Source: Streptomyces zaomyceticus (GTDB taxonomy: Bacteria > Actinomycetota > Actinomycetes > Streptomycetales > Streptomycetaceae). Taken from it: DNA of 64,000 nucleotides. The translations under genes were made by a program, and so were the position numbers. The notes under the pieces were generated by a model, which was not told the origin of the DNA, searched no databases, and saw only the letters and a program-made list of their open reading frames with translations. Where the stretch lies: assembly GCF_014656215.1 (NCBI RefSeq), contig NZ_BNBZ01000030.1, forward strand, positions 23,763 to 87,762. The letters run 5' to 3'. Numbering within the stretch: position 1 is the first letter of the stretch; each line of letters opens with the position of its first letter. Positions 34,946 to 44,272 of this stretch are shown one piece after another.

Positions 34946-35950
34946 CTACGGGTTCGGGGTTCTCGCGTCCCGGGCCGTCGCCCGCACCTGGGTCCTGACC
35001 GCGCCCATGCTCGCCGCGATCACGAGGGCGATCGCGAGGGCGTCGGTGACCGACAGGGCCTGGCTGAGGACGAGGAAGCCGGCCGTGGCCGCGATGGCGG
35101 GTTCCAGGCTCATCAGGATCGCGAAGGTGGGTGCGGGCAGGCGGCGCAGGGCGAGGAGTTCCAGGGTGTACGGGAGGACCGAGGACATCAGCGCGACGGC
35201 GAGGCCGAGGCCGATCGTCGACGGGACGAGGAGCTTGTCGCCCGCCTCCGCGATGCCCAGCGGCAGGCTGAGGACGGCGGCGAAGACCATCGCGAGCGCG
35301 AGCCCGTCCGCCTGTGGGAAGCGCCGGCCCGTCCGGGCGCTGAAGACGATGTAGGCGGCCCACATCGCGCCCGCCGCGAGCGCGAACGCGGCGCCCACCG
35401 GGTCGAGGCGGTCGAATCCGCCGCCGCTGAGCAGGACGACTCCGCCGAGGGCGAGTCCCGCCCAGAGGAGGTTCATCAGGCGGCGGGAGGCGACCACGGA
35501 GAGGATCAGCGGACCGAGGACCTCCAGGGTCACGGCGGCGCCCAGCGGGATCCGGTCGGCCGCCTGGTAGAAGAGGATGTTCATCCCCGCCATGGCCGCG
35601 CCGAAGGCGACGATGGTGCCCCAGTCCGCGCGGCCGTAGCCGCGGACCCGGGGGCGGCAGACGATCATCAGGACGGCGGCGGCGAGTACGAGTCGCAGGG
35701 TGACGACGCCGAGGGCGCCCGCGCGGGGCATGAGGAGCACGGCGAGGGCCGATCCGAACTGGACGGAGAGCCCGCCGGTGACGACGAGCGCCACGGGTGC
35801 GAGGCGGTGTCCCGCCAGGCCGCGCGCGCGGGTGGCCGCGGGGGCGCCGCCGGCCGGCTCCGCGCCTGCCGCGCCCGCGCCGATCGCGACCGCCGCGGGG
35901 GCCGTCTTCGAGGCCGCCGCCGGGGGCATCTCCTTGACCGGACTGTCCAC
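34946..35950 (-). CDS. EamA/RhaT family (DMT) transporter
   Basis: A 334-residue protein with ten hydrophobic segments in two EamA halves. GTG 35950 is chosen because GGAGGAG lies 6 bases upstream; earlier starts lack such support. A 45-residue Ala/Pro-rich head precedes the first membrane segment. Family members export amino acids or other metabolites (RhtA-like). It diverges from the LysR gene at 36122, which probably controls it. Confidence 0.88.
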   Translation of the reverse strand: MDSPVKEMPPAAASKTAPAAVAIGAGAAGAEPAGGAPAATRARGLAGHRLAPVALVVTGGLSVQFGSALAVLLMPRAGALGVVTLRLVLAAAVLMIVCRPRVRGYGRADWGTIVAFGAAMAGMNILFYQAADRIPLGAAVTLEVLGPLILSVVASRRLMNLLWAGLALGGVVLLSGGGFDRLDPVGAAFALAAGAMWAAYIVFSARTGRRFPQADGLALAMVFAAVLSLPLGIAEAGDKLLVPSTIGLGLAVALMSSVLPYTLELLALRRLPAPTFAILMSLEPAIAATAGFLVLSQALSVTDALAIALVIAASMGAVRTQVRATARDARTPNP

Positions 35951-35997
35951 CGACCGCTCCTCCACACCGACACCAGCTAGGTTTAATGAACTGTACT

Positions 35998-36020
35998 CCT
36001 GGTCCAGGATAGTGCACCAG
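35998..36020. promoter_or_regulatory. LysR-type operator between the EamA and LysR genes
   Basis: CCTGGTCCAGG (35998-36008) is a perfect 11-bp palindrome, and CTGGT (35999-36003) pairs with ACCAG (36016-36020), giving the T-N11-A shape of LysR-type sites. It lies 48 bases before the EamA start and about 100 before the regulator. Confidence 0.5.
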
Positions 36021-36121
36021 TCCTTCTCCAGGTGCCCGGAACCATCGCGTCCGCCTCTCACGCTACGAGCCCCCGCGCGGCACCGGAAATGCCGATTGCG
36101 CTGCGGTTATGCTCCGGACGC

Positions 36122-36979
36122 ATGAGCATCGAGCTGCGTCACCTCCGCTGCTTCCTCGCCATCGCCGAGCAATCCAGCCTCACCAGGGCCGCCGCCCGGC
36201 TCCACCTCACCCAGCCCGCCGTCTCCCGCACGCTCGCCGCCCTGGAACAGCACCTCGGCGCCCGGCTCGTCGACCGCTCCACCCACCACCTCGCCCTCAC
36301 CGCCGAGGGCCGCGCCTTCCAGGACCGGGCCGCCGCCGCGCTCGCCGCCTTCGAGGCCGCCGTCGACCCGGCCAGACTGCGCCACCGGCCGCTGCGCCTC
36401 GGGCACGCCTGGTCGGCCTTCGGCCCGTACACCACGCCCCTGCTCCGCCGCTGGCAGCGCGAGCACCCCGAGACCCCGCTCGAACTCCTCCGCATCGACG
36501 ACCGCACGGCCGGACTCACCCGGGGCGAGGTGGACGCCGCCCTGCTCAGAGGGCCGGTCGACGCGCCCGGGCTGGCCACCGAGGAGCTCACCACCGAAGG
36601 CAGGGTCGCCGCCGTGCCGGCCGACAGCCCGCTCGCCGAACGGCCCCGGCTCACCCTCGACGACCTCGCCGGAGGAACCGTCGTCCTCAACACCGTCTCG
36701 GGAACGACCACCCTCATGCTCTGGCCCCCCGCCGCCCGCCCTGCCGCCACCGTCACCGTCGCCAACACCGACGACTGGCTCGCGGCGATCGCCGCCGGCC
36801 GGGGAGTCGGCGTCTCCTCCGCCTCCACGGCGGCCCTGCACCCGCATCCGGGCGTCACCTACCTCCCCCTGCCCGACGCACCCCCGCTGCCGGTGGTCCT
36901 GGCCTGGCGGGACGCCTTCCCGCACCCGGCGACGGCGGCCCTGGTGACGATGGCCCGCGAGATCGTCAGCGGGGACTGA
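36122..36979 (+). CDS. LysR family transcriptional regulator
   Basis: A 285-residue LysR-type regulator. Residues 1-60 form the helix-turn-helix (LRHLRCFLAIAEQSSLTRAAARLHLTQPAVSRTLAALE), followed by the effector-binding domain. ATG 36122 follows TATGCT (36108-36113) by 8 bases, so the message is probably leaderless. It likely controls the divergent EamA transporter; the effector is unknown. Confidence 0.93.
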   Translation: MSIELRHLRCFLAIAEQSSLTRAAARLHLTQPAVSRTLAALEQHLGARLVDRSTHHLALTAEGRAFQDRAAAALAAFEAAVDPARLRHRPLRLGHAWSAFGPYTTPLLRRWQREHPETPLELLRIDDRTAGLTRGEVDAALLRGPVDAPGLATEELTTEGRVAAVPADSPLAERPRLTLDDLAGGTVVLNTVSGTTTLMLWPPAARPAATVTVANTDDWLAAIAAGRGVGVSSASTAALHPHPGVTYLPLPDAPPLPVVLAWRDAFPHPATAALVTMAREIVSGD

Positions 36980-37032
36980 GCCCGCCCTGTTAATTTGACG
37001 GCCGACCTGCCAAAAATCCCGGGGGGGATCAC

Positions 37033-38040
37033 ATGAACCGCCGATCGTTGCTGAAGAGTGCCGCCGCGATGGCCGTGGGGGCGCCGCTCCTGTCCGTCGC
37101 CAACGCCACGCCCGCGCATGCCGCGGGCAACTACGACGTGCTCCTGACGGAGCAGCTGAAGAACAAGGTCATGCTGTTCCGCGCGATCGAGTCGTGGGAG
37201 CCCAAGAACCTGGGCTGGTCGTGGACGGCGCCCACGTCCGTCGTGAACGGCGAGAACACCTGGCGCCTGCTCTCCGACGCGCGCTTCCGCGAGACCGACC
37301 GCTTCGGCTGGGTGTGCCTCGTCACCGCGTCCGGCGGCAAGGTCGGCATGGTCAACTTCGGTGACGACGATGCCCTGCTGTGGTCGGCGACCCCGTACGG
37401 CAACCCGCACGCGATCGAGTACATCCGCAGCCACGGCGTGGTGGTCGTGGCCTCGTCGCAGAAGTCCGCCGCCGTGGACTACGACGGCTTCCTCACGATC
37501 TACGCCCCCACCGACGCGGACGACCCCGGCACGCTCGCCGCGGTCGACACCATCACCTACACGGGCGCGCACGGCCTCTGGTGGGACGGCTCGCACCTGT
37601 TCGCCCTGGGCGCGCGGACGCTGGCCAAGTACCGCGTCACCGGCAGCCTCCGGACCTCTCGCCTCGAACTCGTCCAGAAGCACGTGTGGTCCGACACCAC
37701 GCCTTTCTGGGGCCACAGCCTCGACATGGACTTCACCGACCCGGACCGACTTCTGCTGAACGGCGCGGGCGCCGTCTGGACCGTCGACAAGGCGAACCTC
37801 GCGCTCACGAACATCCGGCCGGGCAGCTACGGGGTGAAGTCCTTCTCGCGCGCCGTCGACGGCGAGTCCTTCTGGGTGCAGGCGATCGACCAGACGAACC
37901 CGGGAGAGACGGGCTGGTGGAACGAGTACGTCCAGTTCTTCGACGCCGCCGGGAAGCCGACCTACCGCCGCGGCCTGGACCACTACGGCTACGAGGGCAG
38001 GATCTACCGCTCCCGGATCGCGAGCGTCAGGCTCTCCTGA
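37033..38040 (+). CDS. Tat-exported DUF6528-like protein
   Basis: A 335-residue secreted protein from ATG 37033, with a GGGGGGG ribosome binding stretch upstream. The N terminus NRRSLLKSAAA is a twin-arginine signal, cleaved after AHA near residue 31. The mature part is beta-rich and Trp-rich (SWEPKNLGWSW, HGLWWDG, FWGHSLDMDF), suggesting a beta-propeller-like fold. No catalytic site was recognised. DUF6528 is my best family guess. Confidence 0.8.
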   Translation: MNRRSLLKSAAAMAVGAPLLSVANATPAHAAGNYDVLLTEQLKNKVMLFRAIESWEPKNLGWSWTAPTSVVNGENTWRLLSDARFRETDRFGWVCLVTASGGKVGMVNFGDDDALLWSATPYGNPHAIEYIRSHGVVVVASSQKSAAVDYDGFLTIYAPTDADDPGTLAAVDTITYTGAHGLWWDGSHLFALGARTLAKYRVTGSLRTSRLELVQKHVWSDTTPFWGHSLDMDFTDPDRLLLNGAGAVWTVDKANLALTNIRPGSYGVKSFSRAVDGESFWVQAIDQTNPGETGWWNEYVQFFDAAGKPTYRRGLDHYGYEGRIYRSRIASVRLS

Positions 38041-38093
38041 CCGCAGGTCCGACCGAGGGCCCGGCTCTTCCGGCCACCGGCCCCGACCGGGCG

Positions 38094-40853
38094 TCAGGAG
38101 AGCCGGGGTGCCTCGGCACCCTCCTCGATCGCCTCCGCCAGCACCTCCGCCAGGTGCCGTCCCCGCCGCTCCGTCAGGTGCCCGATCTGGGTCCGGCAGG
38201 AGAAGCCGTCGGCGAGGACCTCCGCCGAGGGGGCGGCGGAGAGCGCCGGGAGGAGCTGGTCCTCCGCGCAGGCGACCGACACCTCGTAGTGGCCCGGCTC
38301 GAAGCCGAAATTGCCCGCGAGACCGCAGCAGCCGCCCGCCAGGGTGCCCGTGAGGCCCGCGCGTTCACGGAGGCGGCGGTCGGCGGCGTCGCCGAGGACG
38401 GCGTGCTGGTGGCAGTGGGTCTGGCCGGTGACCGGGCGGTCCAGCCGCGGCGGCTCCCAGTCCGGGGCCAGCGACTCCAGGACCTCCGCGAACGTGCGGA
38501 CGGACGCGGCGAGCCGGGCCGCCCTCGGATCGTCCGGCAGCAGCTCCGGCAGGTCGGTGCGGAGGGTCGCCGCGCAGGAGGGTTCGAGGACCACGACCGG
38601 GCCCCCCGCCTCCGGCCGCCCCTCCAGGACGTCCAGGCTCCGCCGCATCACCCTGCGCGCCGCCCCCAGCTGCCCCGTCGACACATAGGTCAGCCCGCAG
38701 CACACCCGCCCCCGCGGCAGGGCGACACCCAGTCCCGCCGCCTCCAGGACCCGCACCGCCGCCCGTCCCACCTGCGGTGCCAGATGGTCCGTGAACGTGT
38801 CCGGCCAGAGCGTCAGGGCCGCCGACCGGGTCGAGCTCCGGTCGGCGAACCACGAGACGAAGGACCGTTCCGCCACGCGCGGCATCGCCCGCTCCGGTGT
38901 CACTCCCGCGAGACGGGCCGCGAACGGCAGCCCCATCGCCGGGTTCAGCGCCCGCCCGAAGAGGTCGAGCCAGTGCGGCAGCCGGCCCATCGTCCAGTGC
39001 GAGCGGGGCCGGCGCAGGACGCCGAGCGGTCCCGCGTAGTGCCGGTCCAGGAACTCCGCCTTGTACGCGGCCATGTCGACGCCCACCGGGCAGTCGCTGC
39101 GGCAGCCCTTGCAGGACAGACAGAGGTCGAGCGCCTCCCGCACCTCCTCCGAACGCCAGCCGTCCGTGACGACCTCGCCCAGCGCCATCTCGTGCAGGAG
39201 GCGCGCCCGGCCCCGGGTGGAGTGCCTCTCCTCGCCCGTCACCCGGTAGGACGGGCACATCACACCCGGCCCCGAACCCGGTCCCGCCACCCTGCACTTG
39301 GCCACCCCCACGCACCGGGCGGCCTCCCTCCCCACCCCCACCAGCGGCAGCCCGGTGAAGCGCAGGCCCTCGTCGAGCGGGCGCGGGCGGACGAGCATCC
39401 CGGGGTTGAGACCGCCGTCGGGGTCCCACACGTCCTTGACCGCGCCGAACAGGCCGACGAGCTCCTCCCCGTACATCCTGGGCAGGAGTTCGGCCCGCGC
39501 CTGCCCGTCGCCGTGCTCCCCGGAGAGCGAGCCGCCGTGGGCGACCACCAGGTCCGCCACCGCCTCCGAGAACCTCCGGAACTCCCGTACGCCCTTCTGT
39601 GTCCACAGGTCGAAGTCGATCCGGACGTGGACGCAGCCGTCGCCGAAGTGCCCGTACGGGACTCCCCGGAGACCGAACTCGGCCAGCAGGGAACGGAATT
39701 CCCGCAGGTACGCGCCCAGCCGGGCCGGCGGAACCGCACAGTCCTCCCAGCCGGGCCAGGCCTCGACGCCGTCGGGCATCCGGGTCGCGGTGCCCGCCGC
39801 GTCCTCCCGGATCCGCCACAGCGCCCGCTGCCCGGCAGGATCCTTCACCACGGTCGCGTCGAGCGCGTCCGCGGCCCGTACGAGGCGCCGGGCGGCGCCC
39901 TCCCCGTCGGCCTCGCAGAACAGCCAGGCCCCGCCCTTCGGCAGCCCCTCCGCGCCCCGGACGAGATCGGCGGCCATCCCCTCCACGGTGAGCGGCCCGT
40001 ACGGCAGGAGGCCGGCCGCCGCTTCCGCGGCCGCGCTCTCGTCGGCGTACCCGAGGACGACGAGCACCGGCTCCGCGGGCAGCGGAACGAGCCGTACCGT
40101 CGCCTCCGTCACCACCCCCAGCGTGCCCTCGCTGCCGCAGAACGAGCGGGCCACGTCCACGCCCCGCTCCGGCAGCAGCGCGTCGAGCGCGTAGCCGGAG
40201 ATCCGGCGCGGCAAACCCTCCGGATAGCCGGTCCGCAGCGGAGCGAGATTCCGTCCGACGAGATCGAGCAGTCCGGGCGGCGCCCCCCGCCCCTCCCGGC
40301 CGAGCGTCAACCGCGCGCCCCGGTAGCTCACCACATCCAGCGAGCGCACGTTGTCCGCCGTGGTGCCCCAGGCGACCGAGTGCGCCCCGCAGGCGTTGTT
40401 GCCGATCATGCCGCCGAGCGTGCAGCGGCTGTGCGTCGACGGATCCGGGCCGAAGGTCAGCCCGTACGGCCGCGCCGCCTCCCGCAGCCGGTCGAAGACG
40501 AGCCCCGGCCGGACGACGGCCGTCCGCTCCTCCGGGTCCAGGGACACCAGTCCCGCCATGTGCCGTGTGAAGTCGAGCACGACACCCGTGCCGGTGGCCT
40601 GGCCCCCGATGGACGTACCGCCGCCCCGCGCGACCACCGGCGTCCCGTGCGCCCGGCACACCTCCAGGACCGCCGCCACGTCGTCGGCGTCCCGCGGCGC
40701 GACCGTACCGACCGGCACACGGCGGTAGTTGGAGGCGTCCATCGTCACCAGGGCCCGTGCCGCGGCCGAGAAGTCGACCTCTCCGGCGACGGCGGCACGC
40801 AGCGCGGCGGCCAGAGCGGCGGACCCCCCGGAGCGTTCCTCGTCTGTTCCCAC
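38094..40853 (-). CDS. FAD-binding oxidoreductase fused to Fe-S/CCG domain (D-lactate dehydrogenase-like)
   Basis: A 919-residue protein from GTG 40853 (ATG 40883 is an alternative). The N-terminal half is a VAO/PCMH FAD domain (VARGGGTSIGGQATG, GMIGNNACGAHS) with FAD-oxidase C-terminal part (HFGDGCVHVR, SGEHGDG). Next are 4Fe-4S cysteines CLSCKGCRSDCP and, at the end, two CCG-type blocks (VCCGLTYVSTGQ, GGCCGLAGNFGF). This GlpC/LldE-like fusion is typical of quinone-linked D-2-hydroxyacid dehydrogenases. Only one clear 4Fe-4S set is seen. It diverges from serC. Confidence 0.9.
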   Translation of the reverse strand: MGTDEERSGGSAALAAALRAAVAGEVDFSAAARALVTMDASNYRRVPVGTVAPRDADDVAAVLEVCRAHGTPVVARGGGTSIGGQATGTGVVLDFTRHMAGLVSLDPEERTAVVRPGLVFDRLREAARPYGLTFGPDPSTHSRCTLGGMIGNNACGAHSVAWGTTADNVRSLDVVSYRGARLTLGREGRGAPPGLLDLVGRNLAPLRTGYPEGLPRRISGYALDALLPERGVDVARSFCGSEGTLGVVTEATVRLVPLPAEPVLVVLGYADESAAAEAAAGLLPYGPLTVEGMAADLVRGAEGLPKGGAWLFCEADGEGAARRLVRAADALDATVVKDPAGQRALWRIREDAAGTATRMPDGVEAWPGWEDCAVPPARLGAYLREFRSLLAEFGLRGVPYGHFGDGCVHVRIDFDLWTQKGVREFRRFSEAVADLVVAHGGSLSGEHGDGQARAELLPRMYGEELVGLFGAVKDVWDPDGGLNPGMLVRPRPLDEGLRFTGLPLVGVGREAARCVGVAKCRVAGPGSGPGVMCPSYRVTGEERHSTRGRARLLHEMALGEVVTDGWRSEEVREALDLCLSCKGCRSDCPVGVDMAAYKAEFLDRHYAGPLGVLRRPRSHWTMGRLPHWLDLFGRALNPAMGLPFAARLAGVTPERAMPRVAERSFVSWFADRSSTRSAALTLWPDTFTDHLAPQVGRAAVRVLEAAGLGVALPRGRVCCGLTYVSTGQLGAARRVMRRSLDVLEGRPEAGGPVVVLEPSCAATLRTDLPELLPDDPRAARLAASVRTFAEVLESLAPDWEPPRLDRPVTGQTHCHQHAVLGDAADRRLRERAGLTGTLAGGCCGLAGNFGFEPGHYEVSVACAEDQLLPALSAAPSAEVLADGFSCRTQIGHLTERRGRHLAEVLAEAIEEGAEAPRLS

Positions 40854-40934
40854 AAGGCCAGGATGTCTCAGTCCTCGTCTCATCGGGCGGACATCCGGCG
40901 ACCGGCCCCTTCCCGACCCGATACTCTCCGCCTC

Positions 40935-42053
40935 GTGGCTGATATCCAGATTCCCGCTGACATCAAGCCCGCCGACGGCCGTTTCGGCGCGGGCCCCTCC
41001 AAGGTGCGTACGGAGGCGCTGGACGCCCTGGCCGCCACCGGCACCTCTCTCCTCGGCACGTCCCACCGCCAGGCTCCGGTCAAGAACCTGGTCGGCGAGG
41101 TACGCACCGGCATCCGTGACCTCTTCTCGCTCCCCGAGGGCTACGAGGTGATCCTGGGCAACGGCGGCTCCACCGCCTTCTGGGACGTCGCGACCCACGG
41201 TCTCATCGAGAACAAGTCGCAGCACCTCACCTTCGGCGAGTTCTCCTCCAAGTTCGCGAAGGCCGCCAAGCTGGCCCCGTGGCTGGCGGAGCCGACCGTG
41301 ATCTCCTCCGACCCGGGCACCCACCCGGAGCCGGTGGCCGAGGCGGGCGTCGACGTCTACGCGTACACGCACAACGAGACCTCCACCGGTGTCGCCGCCC
41401 CGCTGAAGCGGGTCGCGGGCGCCGACGAGGGCGCGCTGGTCCTGGTCGACGCGACCTCCGGCGCGGGCGGTCTCCCGGTCGACATCACCGAGACCGACGT
41501 CTACTACTTCGCCCCGCAGAAGTCCTTCGCCGCCGAGGGCGGCCTGTGGCTCGCGGCCTTCTCCCCGGCGGCGCTGGAGCGCGCGAAGAAGATCCACGAG
41601 TCCGGCCGGCACATCCCGGAGTTCTTCTCGCTGCCGACGGCGATCGACAACTCGCTGAAGAACCAGACGTACAACACCCCGGCGCTCTCGACCCTCTTCC
41701 TGCTCAACGAGCAGCTGAAGTGGATCAACGGCCAGGGCGGTCTGGACTGGGCCGTGGCCCGGACGAAGGAGTCCTCGGACGCGCTGTACGGCTGGGCCGA
41801 GGAGTCCAAGTACGCGACGCCGTTCGTCACGGACGCGGCGAAGCGCTCGCAGGTCATCGGCACGATCGACTTCGCGGACGAGATCGACGCGGCGGCGGTC
41901 GCCAAGGTGCTGCGCGCCAACGGGATCGTGGACACCGAGCCGTACCGCAAGCTGGGCCGCAACCAGCTGCGGATCGCGATGTTCCCGGCGATCGACCCGG
42001 CGGACGTGCGCGCCCTGACGGCCTGCGTCGACTACGTGATCGAGAAGCTCTGA
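40935..42053 (+). CDS. serC: Phosphoserine aminotransferase SerC
   Basis: A 372-residue class V PLP aminotransferase of the actinobacterial SerC type. It begins with ADIKPADGRFGAGPSKVR, has GNGGSTAFWD, HNETSTGVAAP and the PLP lysine in APQKSFAAEGG. It makes 3-phosphoserine from 3-phosphohydroxypyruvate for serine synthesis. GTG 40935 follows TACTCT (40922-40927) by 7 bases, so it is probably leaderless. Confidence 0.96.
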   Translation: MADIQIPADIKPADGRFGAGPSKVRTEALDALAATGTSLLGTSHRQAPVKNLVGEVRTGIRDLFSLPEGYEVILGNGGSTAFWDVATHGLIENKSQHLTFGEFSSKFAKAAKLAPWLAEPTVISSDPGTHPEPVAEAGVDVYAYTHNETSTGVAAPLKRVAGADEGALVLVDATSGAGGLPVDITETDVYYFAPQKSFAAEGGLWLAAFSPAALERAKKIHESGRHIPEFFSLPTAIDNSLKNQTYNTPALSTLFLLNEQLKWINGQGGLDWAVARTKESSDALYGWAEESKYATPFVTDAAKRSQVIGTIDFADEIDAAAVAKVLRANGIVDTEPYRKLGRNQLRIAMFPAIDPADVRALTACVDYVIEKL

Positions 42054-42064
42054 CCCAGCTCCGT

Positions 42065-42110
42065 ACGGAGGGCCCGGCACCTGTCCCGAGGACGGTGCCG
42101 GGCCCTCCGT
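42065..42110. terminator. Strong bidirectional terminator hairpin
   Basis: A perfect 17-bp stem, ACGGAGGGCCCGGCACC (42065-42081) with its complement at 42094-42110, and a 12-nt loop. It lies between the convergent ends of serC and the secreted protein gene. Confidence 0.85.
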
Positions 42111-42179
42111 CGTACGACCGTGTGCGGTCGGCCGCTCCGGGGTCGACCCCTCCGGGGTCGGCCGTGATGCCCGCGGGGT

Positions 42180-43175
42180 TCAGCCCCGCCGCAGCAGCCG
42201 CTTGATGCCGAAGACGAGGACGAAGGCGCCCGCGAGGACCAGGAAGCCGACGGTGACGTTCCCCTTCTCGCCGTCGGCGGCCGGGGACTGCGGCGACTGC
42301 GGGGCGCCCGGCGCGTCCGGGCTGCCGCCCGGCTTCTCCGAGGGGCGGCCGGCGTCCTGCCGCTCCAGCCGCACCACCCGGCTCTTCGCGCCCTCGGAGC
42401 CGAGCATGAACGCCGAGCCGTCCCGTGTGTACGTCACCGATTCCGCCTGGCCCTGGAACCCGGCGCCGATCGAGGTGCCCCCGTCGCCGAGGCGCCCGTC
42501 CTTCCACACGTACTCGCGGGCCATGAGGTAGCCGCGCAGGACCAGACGGTCACCGTCCGGTGAGAACGCGCCGTCGGTCACCCACGGGACCTCGTCGATC
42601 CGCCGGAAGACGTTCGTCCCGGACGAGGAGAGCCGCTCCGGGCCCGCGTACAGACCGCCGCCGTCCTCGTTCTTGCTCGCGATGTACACCCGGCCGGTCT
42701 TCGGGTGGACCATCAGGGCCTCGGCGTTGCGCGCCCCGTCGGCGTACTTCACGACGTACTGCTTCGCGGCCACCTTCTGGTCCTTGAGGACCTTCGGCTC
42801 GGGGAAGCGGTAGACCCAGACGTGGTCCCAGGAGCCGTCGAGGTTGTCGCCGATGTCGCCGACGTAGATGTCGCCGTCCGGGCCGACGGCGATCGCCTCC
42901 ATGTCGCGCGGGGTGCCGACACCCTGCATGGTCAGGGTCGCGACCGTCTCGCCCGTACGGGAGTCGATGCCGTAGATCAGGGGTGCGTCCTGGTCGTTGT
43001 GCGTCCAGTAGATCCCGGGGTGGGCCCGGCTCGCCGCGAGGCCGCTGGACTCGGTGATGCGGGAGTCCTCGATGGTGAAGTCCCGGTCCGGCTCCTGCCC
43101 TTCGGCAAGGGCGGGACCGGCCGGGAGCAGCACCAGGGCCGCCGCCGCGCCGAGGGCGCACAGAGCAGATCGCAT
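42180..43175 (-). CDS. Secreted, membrane-anchored beta-propeller-like protein
   Basis: A 331-residue protein. Residues 1-24 are a signal peptide (ending ALA). Repeated blades such as RDMEAIAVGPDGDIYVGDIGDN, EALMVHPKTGRVYIASK and DGAFSPDGDRLVLRGY point to a WD40/NHL-like propeller of about six blades. A Pro/Ser/Gly linker precedes a C-terminal membrane segment and the basic tail KRLLRRG. It sits outside the cell, anchored by its C terminus. The ligand is unknown. Confidence 0.82.
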   Translation of the reverse strand: MRSALCALGAAAALVLLPAGPALAEGQEPDRDFTIEDSRITESSGLAASRAHPGIYWTHNDQDAPLIYGIDSRTGETVATLTMQGVGTPRDMEAIAVGPDGDIYVGDIGDNLDGSWDHVWVYRFPEPKVLKDQKVAAKQYVVKYADGARNAEALMVHPKTGRVYIASKNEDGGGLYAGPERLSSSGTNVFRRIDEVPWVTDGAFSPDGDRLVLRGYLMAREYVWKDGRLGDGGTSIGAGFQGQAESVTYTRDGSAFMLGSEGAKSRVVRLERQDAGRPSEKPGGSPDAPGAPQSPQSPAADGEKGNVTVGFLVLAGAFVLVFGIKRLLRRG

Positions 43176-43270
43176 GTCCCCCAGCCTGCCACGACGAGGC
43201 GAGGAGGGCCTGGTCGGCCGACCCCGAAACCTCCTTGACCTGCCCCTGAGCCACTGTCAGGGTCACGCCC

Positions 43271-44209
43271 ATGGCTACCCCCGTTCCACGGACGTCCCCC
43301 TCGCAGTCCTCCGCCCCGCAGACGCCTTCCCCGCAGGCGCCCTTCCCGCCGTCGCCCTCCTCGCGGTCCTTCACCGCGCCCGACGGCACGAGCCTCGCCT
43401 TCCACGTGTCCGGCACCGGTACCGGCGTCCCGCTGCTCTGCCTCCCCGGCGGTCCGCTCCAGGACTCCGCCTATCTCGGCGACCTCGGCGGTCTCACCGC
43501 GCACCGGCGGGTGATCCGGCTCGACCTCAGGGGCACGGGCGCGTCCGCGGTGCCGGAGGACCCGGCCTCGTACCGCTGCGACCGGCTCGTCGACGACGTG
43601 GAGGCGCTCCGCGCACACCTCGGCCTGGACACCGTCGACGTCCTCGGGCATTCGGCGGGCGCGAACCTGGCCGCCCTGTACGTGACCCGCCACCCGGAGC
43701 GCGTCGACCGGCTCGTGCTCGTCACCCCCGGCACGGCGGCCGTGGGGCTCGACACGGCTCCGGAGGAGCGGCTCGCGGCGGCGCGGCTGCGGCAGGACGA
43801 GCCGTGGTTCGGCCCGGCGTACGCGGCGCTCGAGGACGTCACGGCGGGGCGCGGCACGGCGGAGTCCTTCGGGGCGGTGGCGCCGTTCTTCCACGGGACC
43901 TGGGACGAGGCGGCGCGGGAGCGGTACGCCGCGGGGGAGGGGCAGCGGAACCGTGAGGGCGCGGGTGTCTTCGCTGGCGAGGGCGCCTTCGATCCGGCGG
44001 GCACGCGCGCGGTGTTCGCGGAGTTCGCGCGGCCGGTGCTCGTGGTGGCCGGGGAGGGGGACGTGAACACCCCGGTTCCGACGGCGGCCGCGTACGCGGA
44101 GCTGTTCCCGAAGTCGGCCTTCGCCGTCCTGGACGGGGCCGGGCACTTCCCCTGGCACGACGACGCGGAGCGGTTCACGGAGACGGTCGGGGCCTTCCTC
44201 GACCGGTGA
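43271..44209 (+). CDS. Alpha/beta hydrolase
   Basis: A 312-residue alpha/beta-fold hydrolase. The oxyanion-hole region is LLCLPGGPLQDSAYLG (55-70), the nucleophile elbow GHSAG (126-130, Ser128), an acid in AGEGDVNTPVP and the catalytic His in GAGHFPWH near the end. The PGGP motif is like that of proline iminopeptidases. The first 30 residues are Pro/Ser-rich and may not all be translated. The substrate is unknown. Confidence 0.88.
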   Translation: MATPVPRTSPSQSSAPQTPSPQAPFPPSPSSRSFTAPDGTSLAFHVSGTGTGVPLLCLPGGPLQDSAYLGDLGGLTAHRRVIRLDLRGTGASAVPEDPASYRCDRLVDDVEALRAHLGLDTVDVLGHSAGANLAALYVTRHPERVDRLVLVTPGTAAVGLDTAPEERLAAARLRQDEPWFGPAYAALEDVTAGRGTAESFGAVAPFFHGTWDEAARERYAAGEGQRNREGAGVFAGEGAFDPAGTRAVFAEFARPVLVVAGEGDVNTPVPTAAAYAELFPKSAFAVLDGAGHFPWHDDAERFTETVGAFLDR

Positions 44210-44272
44210 GCGCCGCGGCCCGTGTCCCGGATCACGTCGCAGGCCGGGGAGGCCGTCCGCGATGATGTGACC

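Noticed and set aside
38094..42080. One very long minus-strand gene covering the FAD oxidoreductase and serC
   Set aside because: The part beyond 40900 is antisense to serC, has biased composition and no homologous blocks; the real start is near 40853.
43230..43270. MerR-type promoter with a long spacer before the alpha/beta hydrolase gene
   Set aside because: TTGACC and AGGGTC are present, but the dyad is only 5 bp and no MerR gene is near, so support is too weak.
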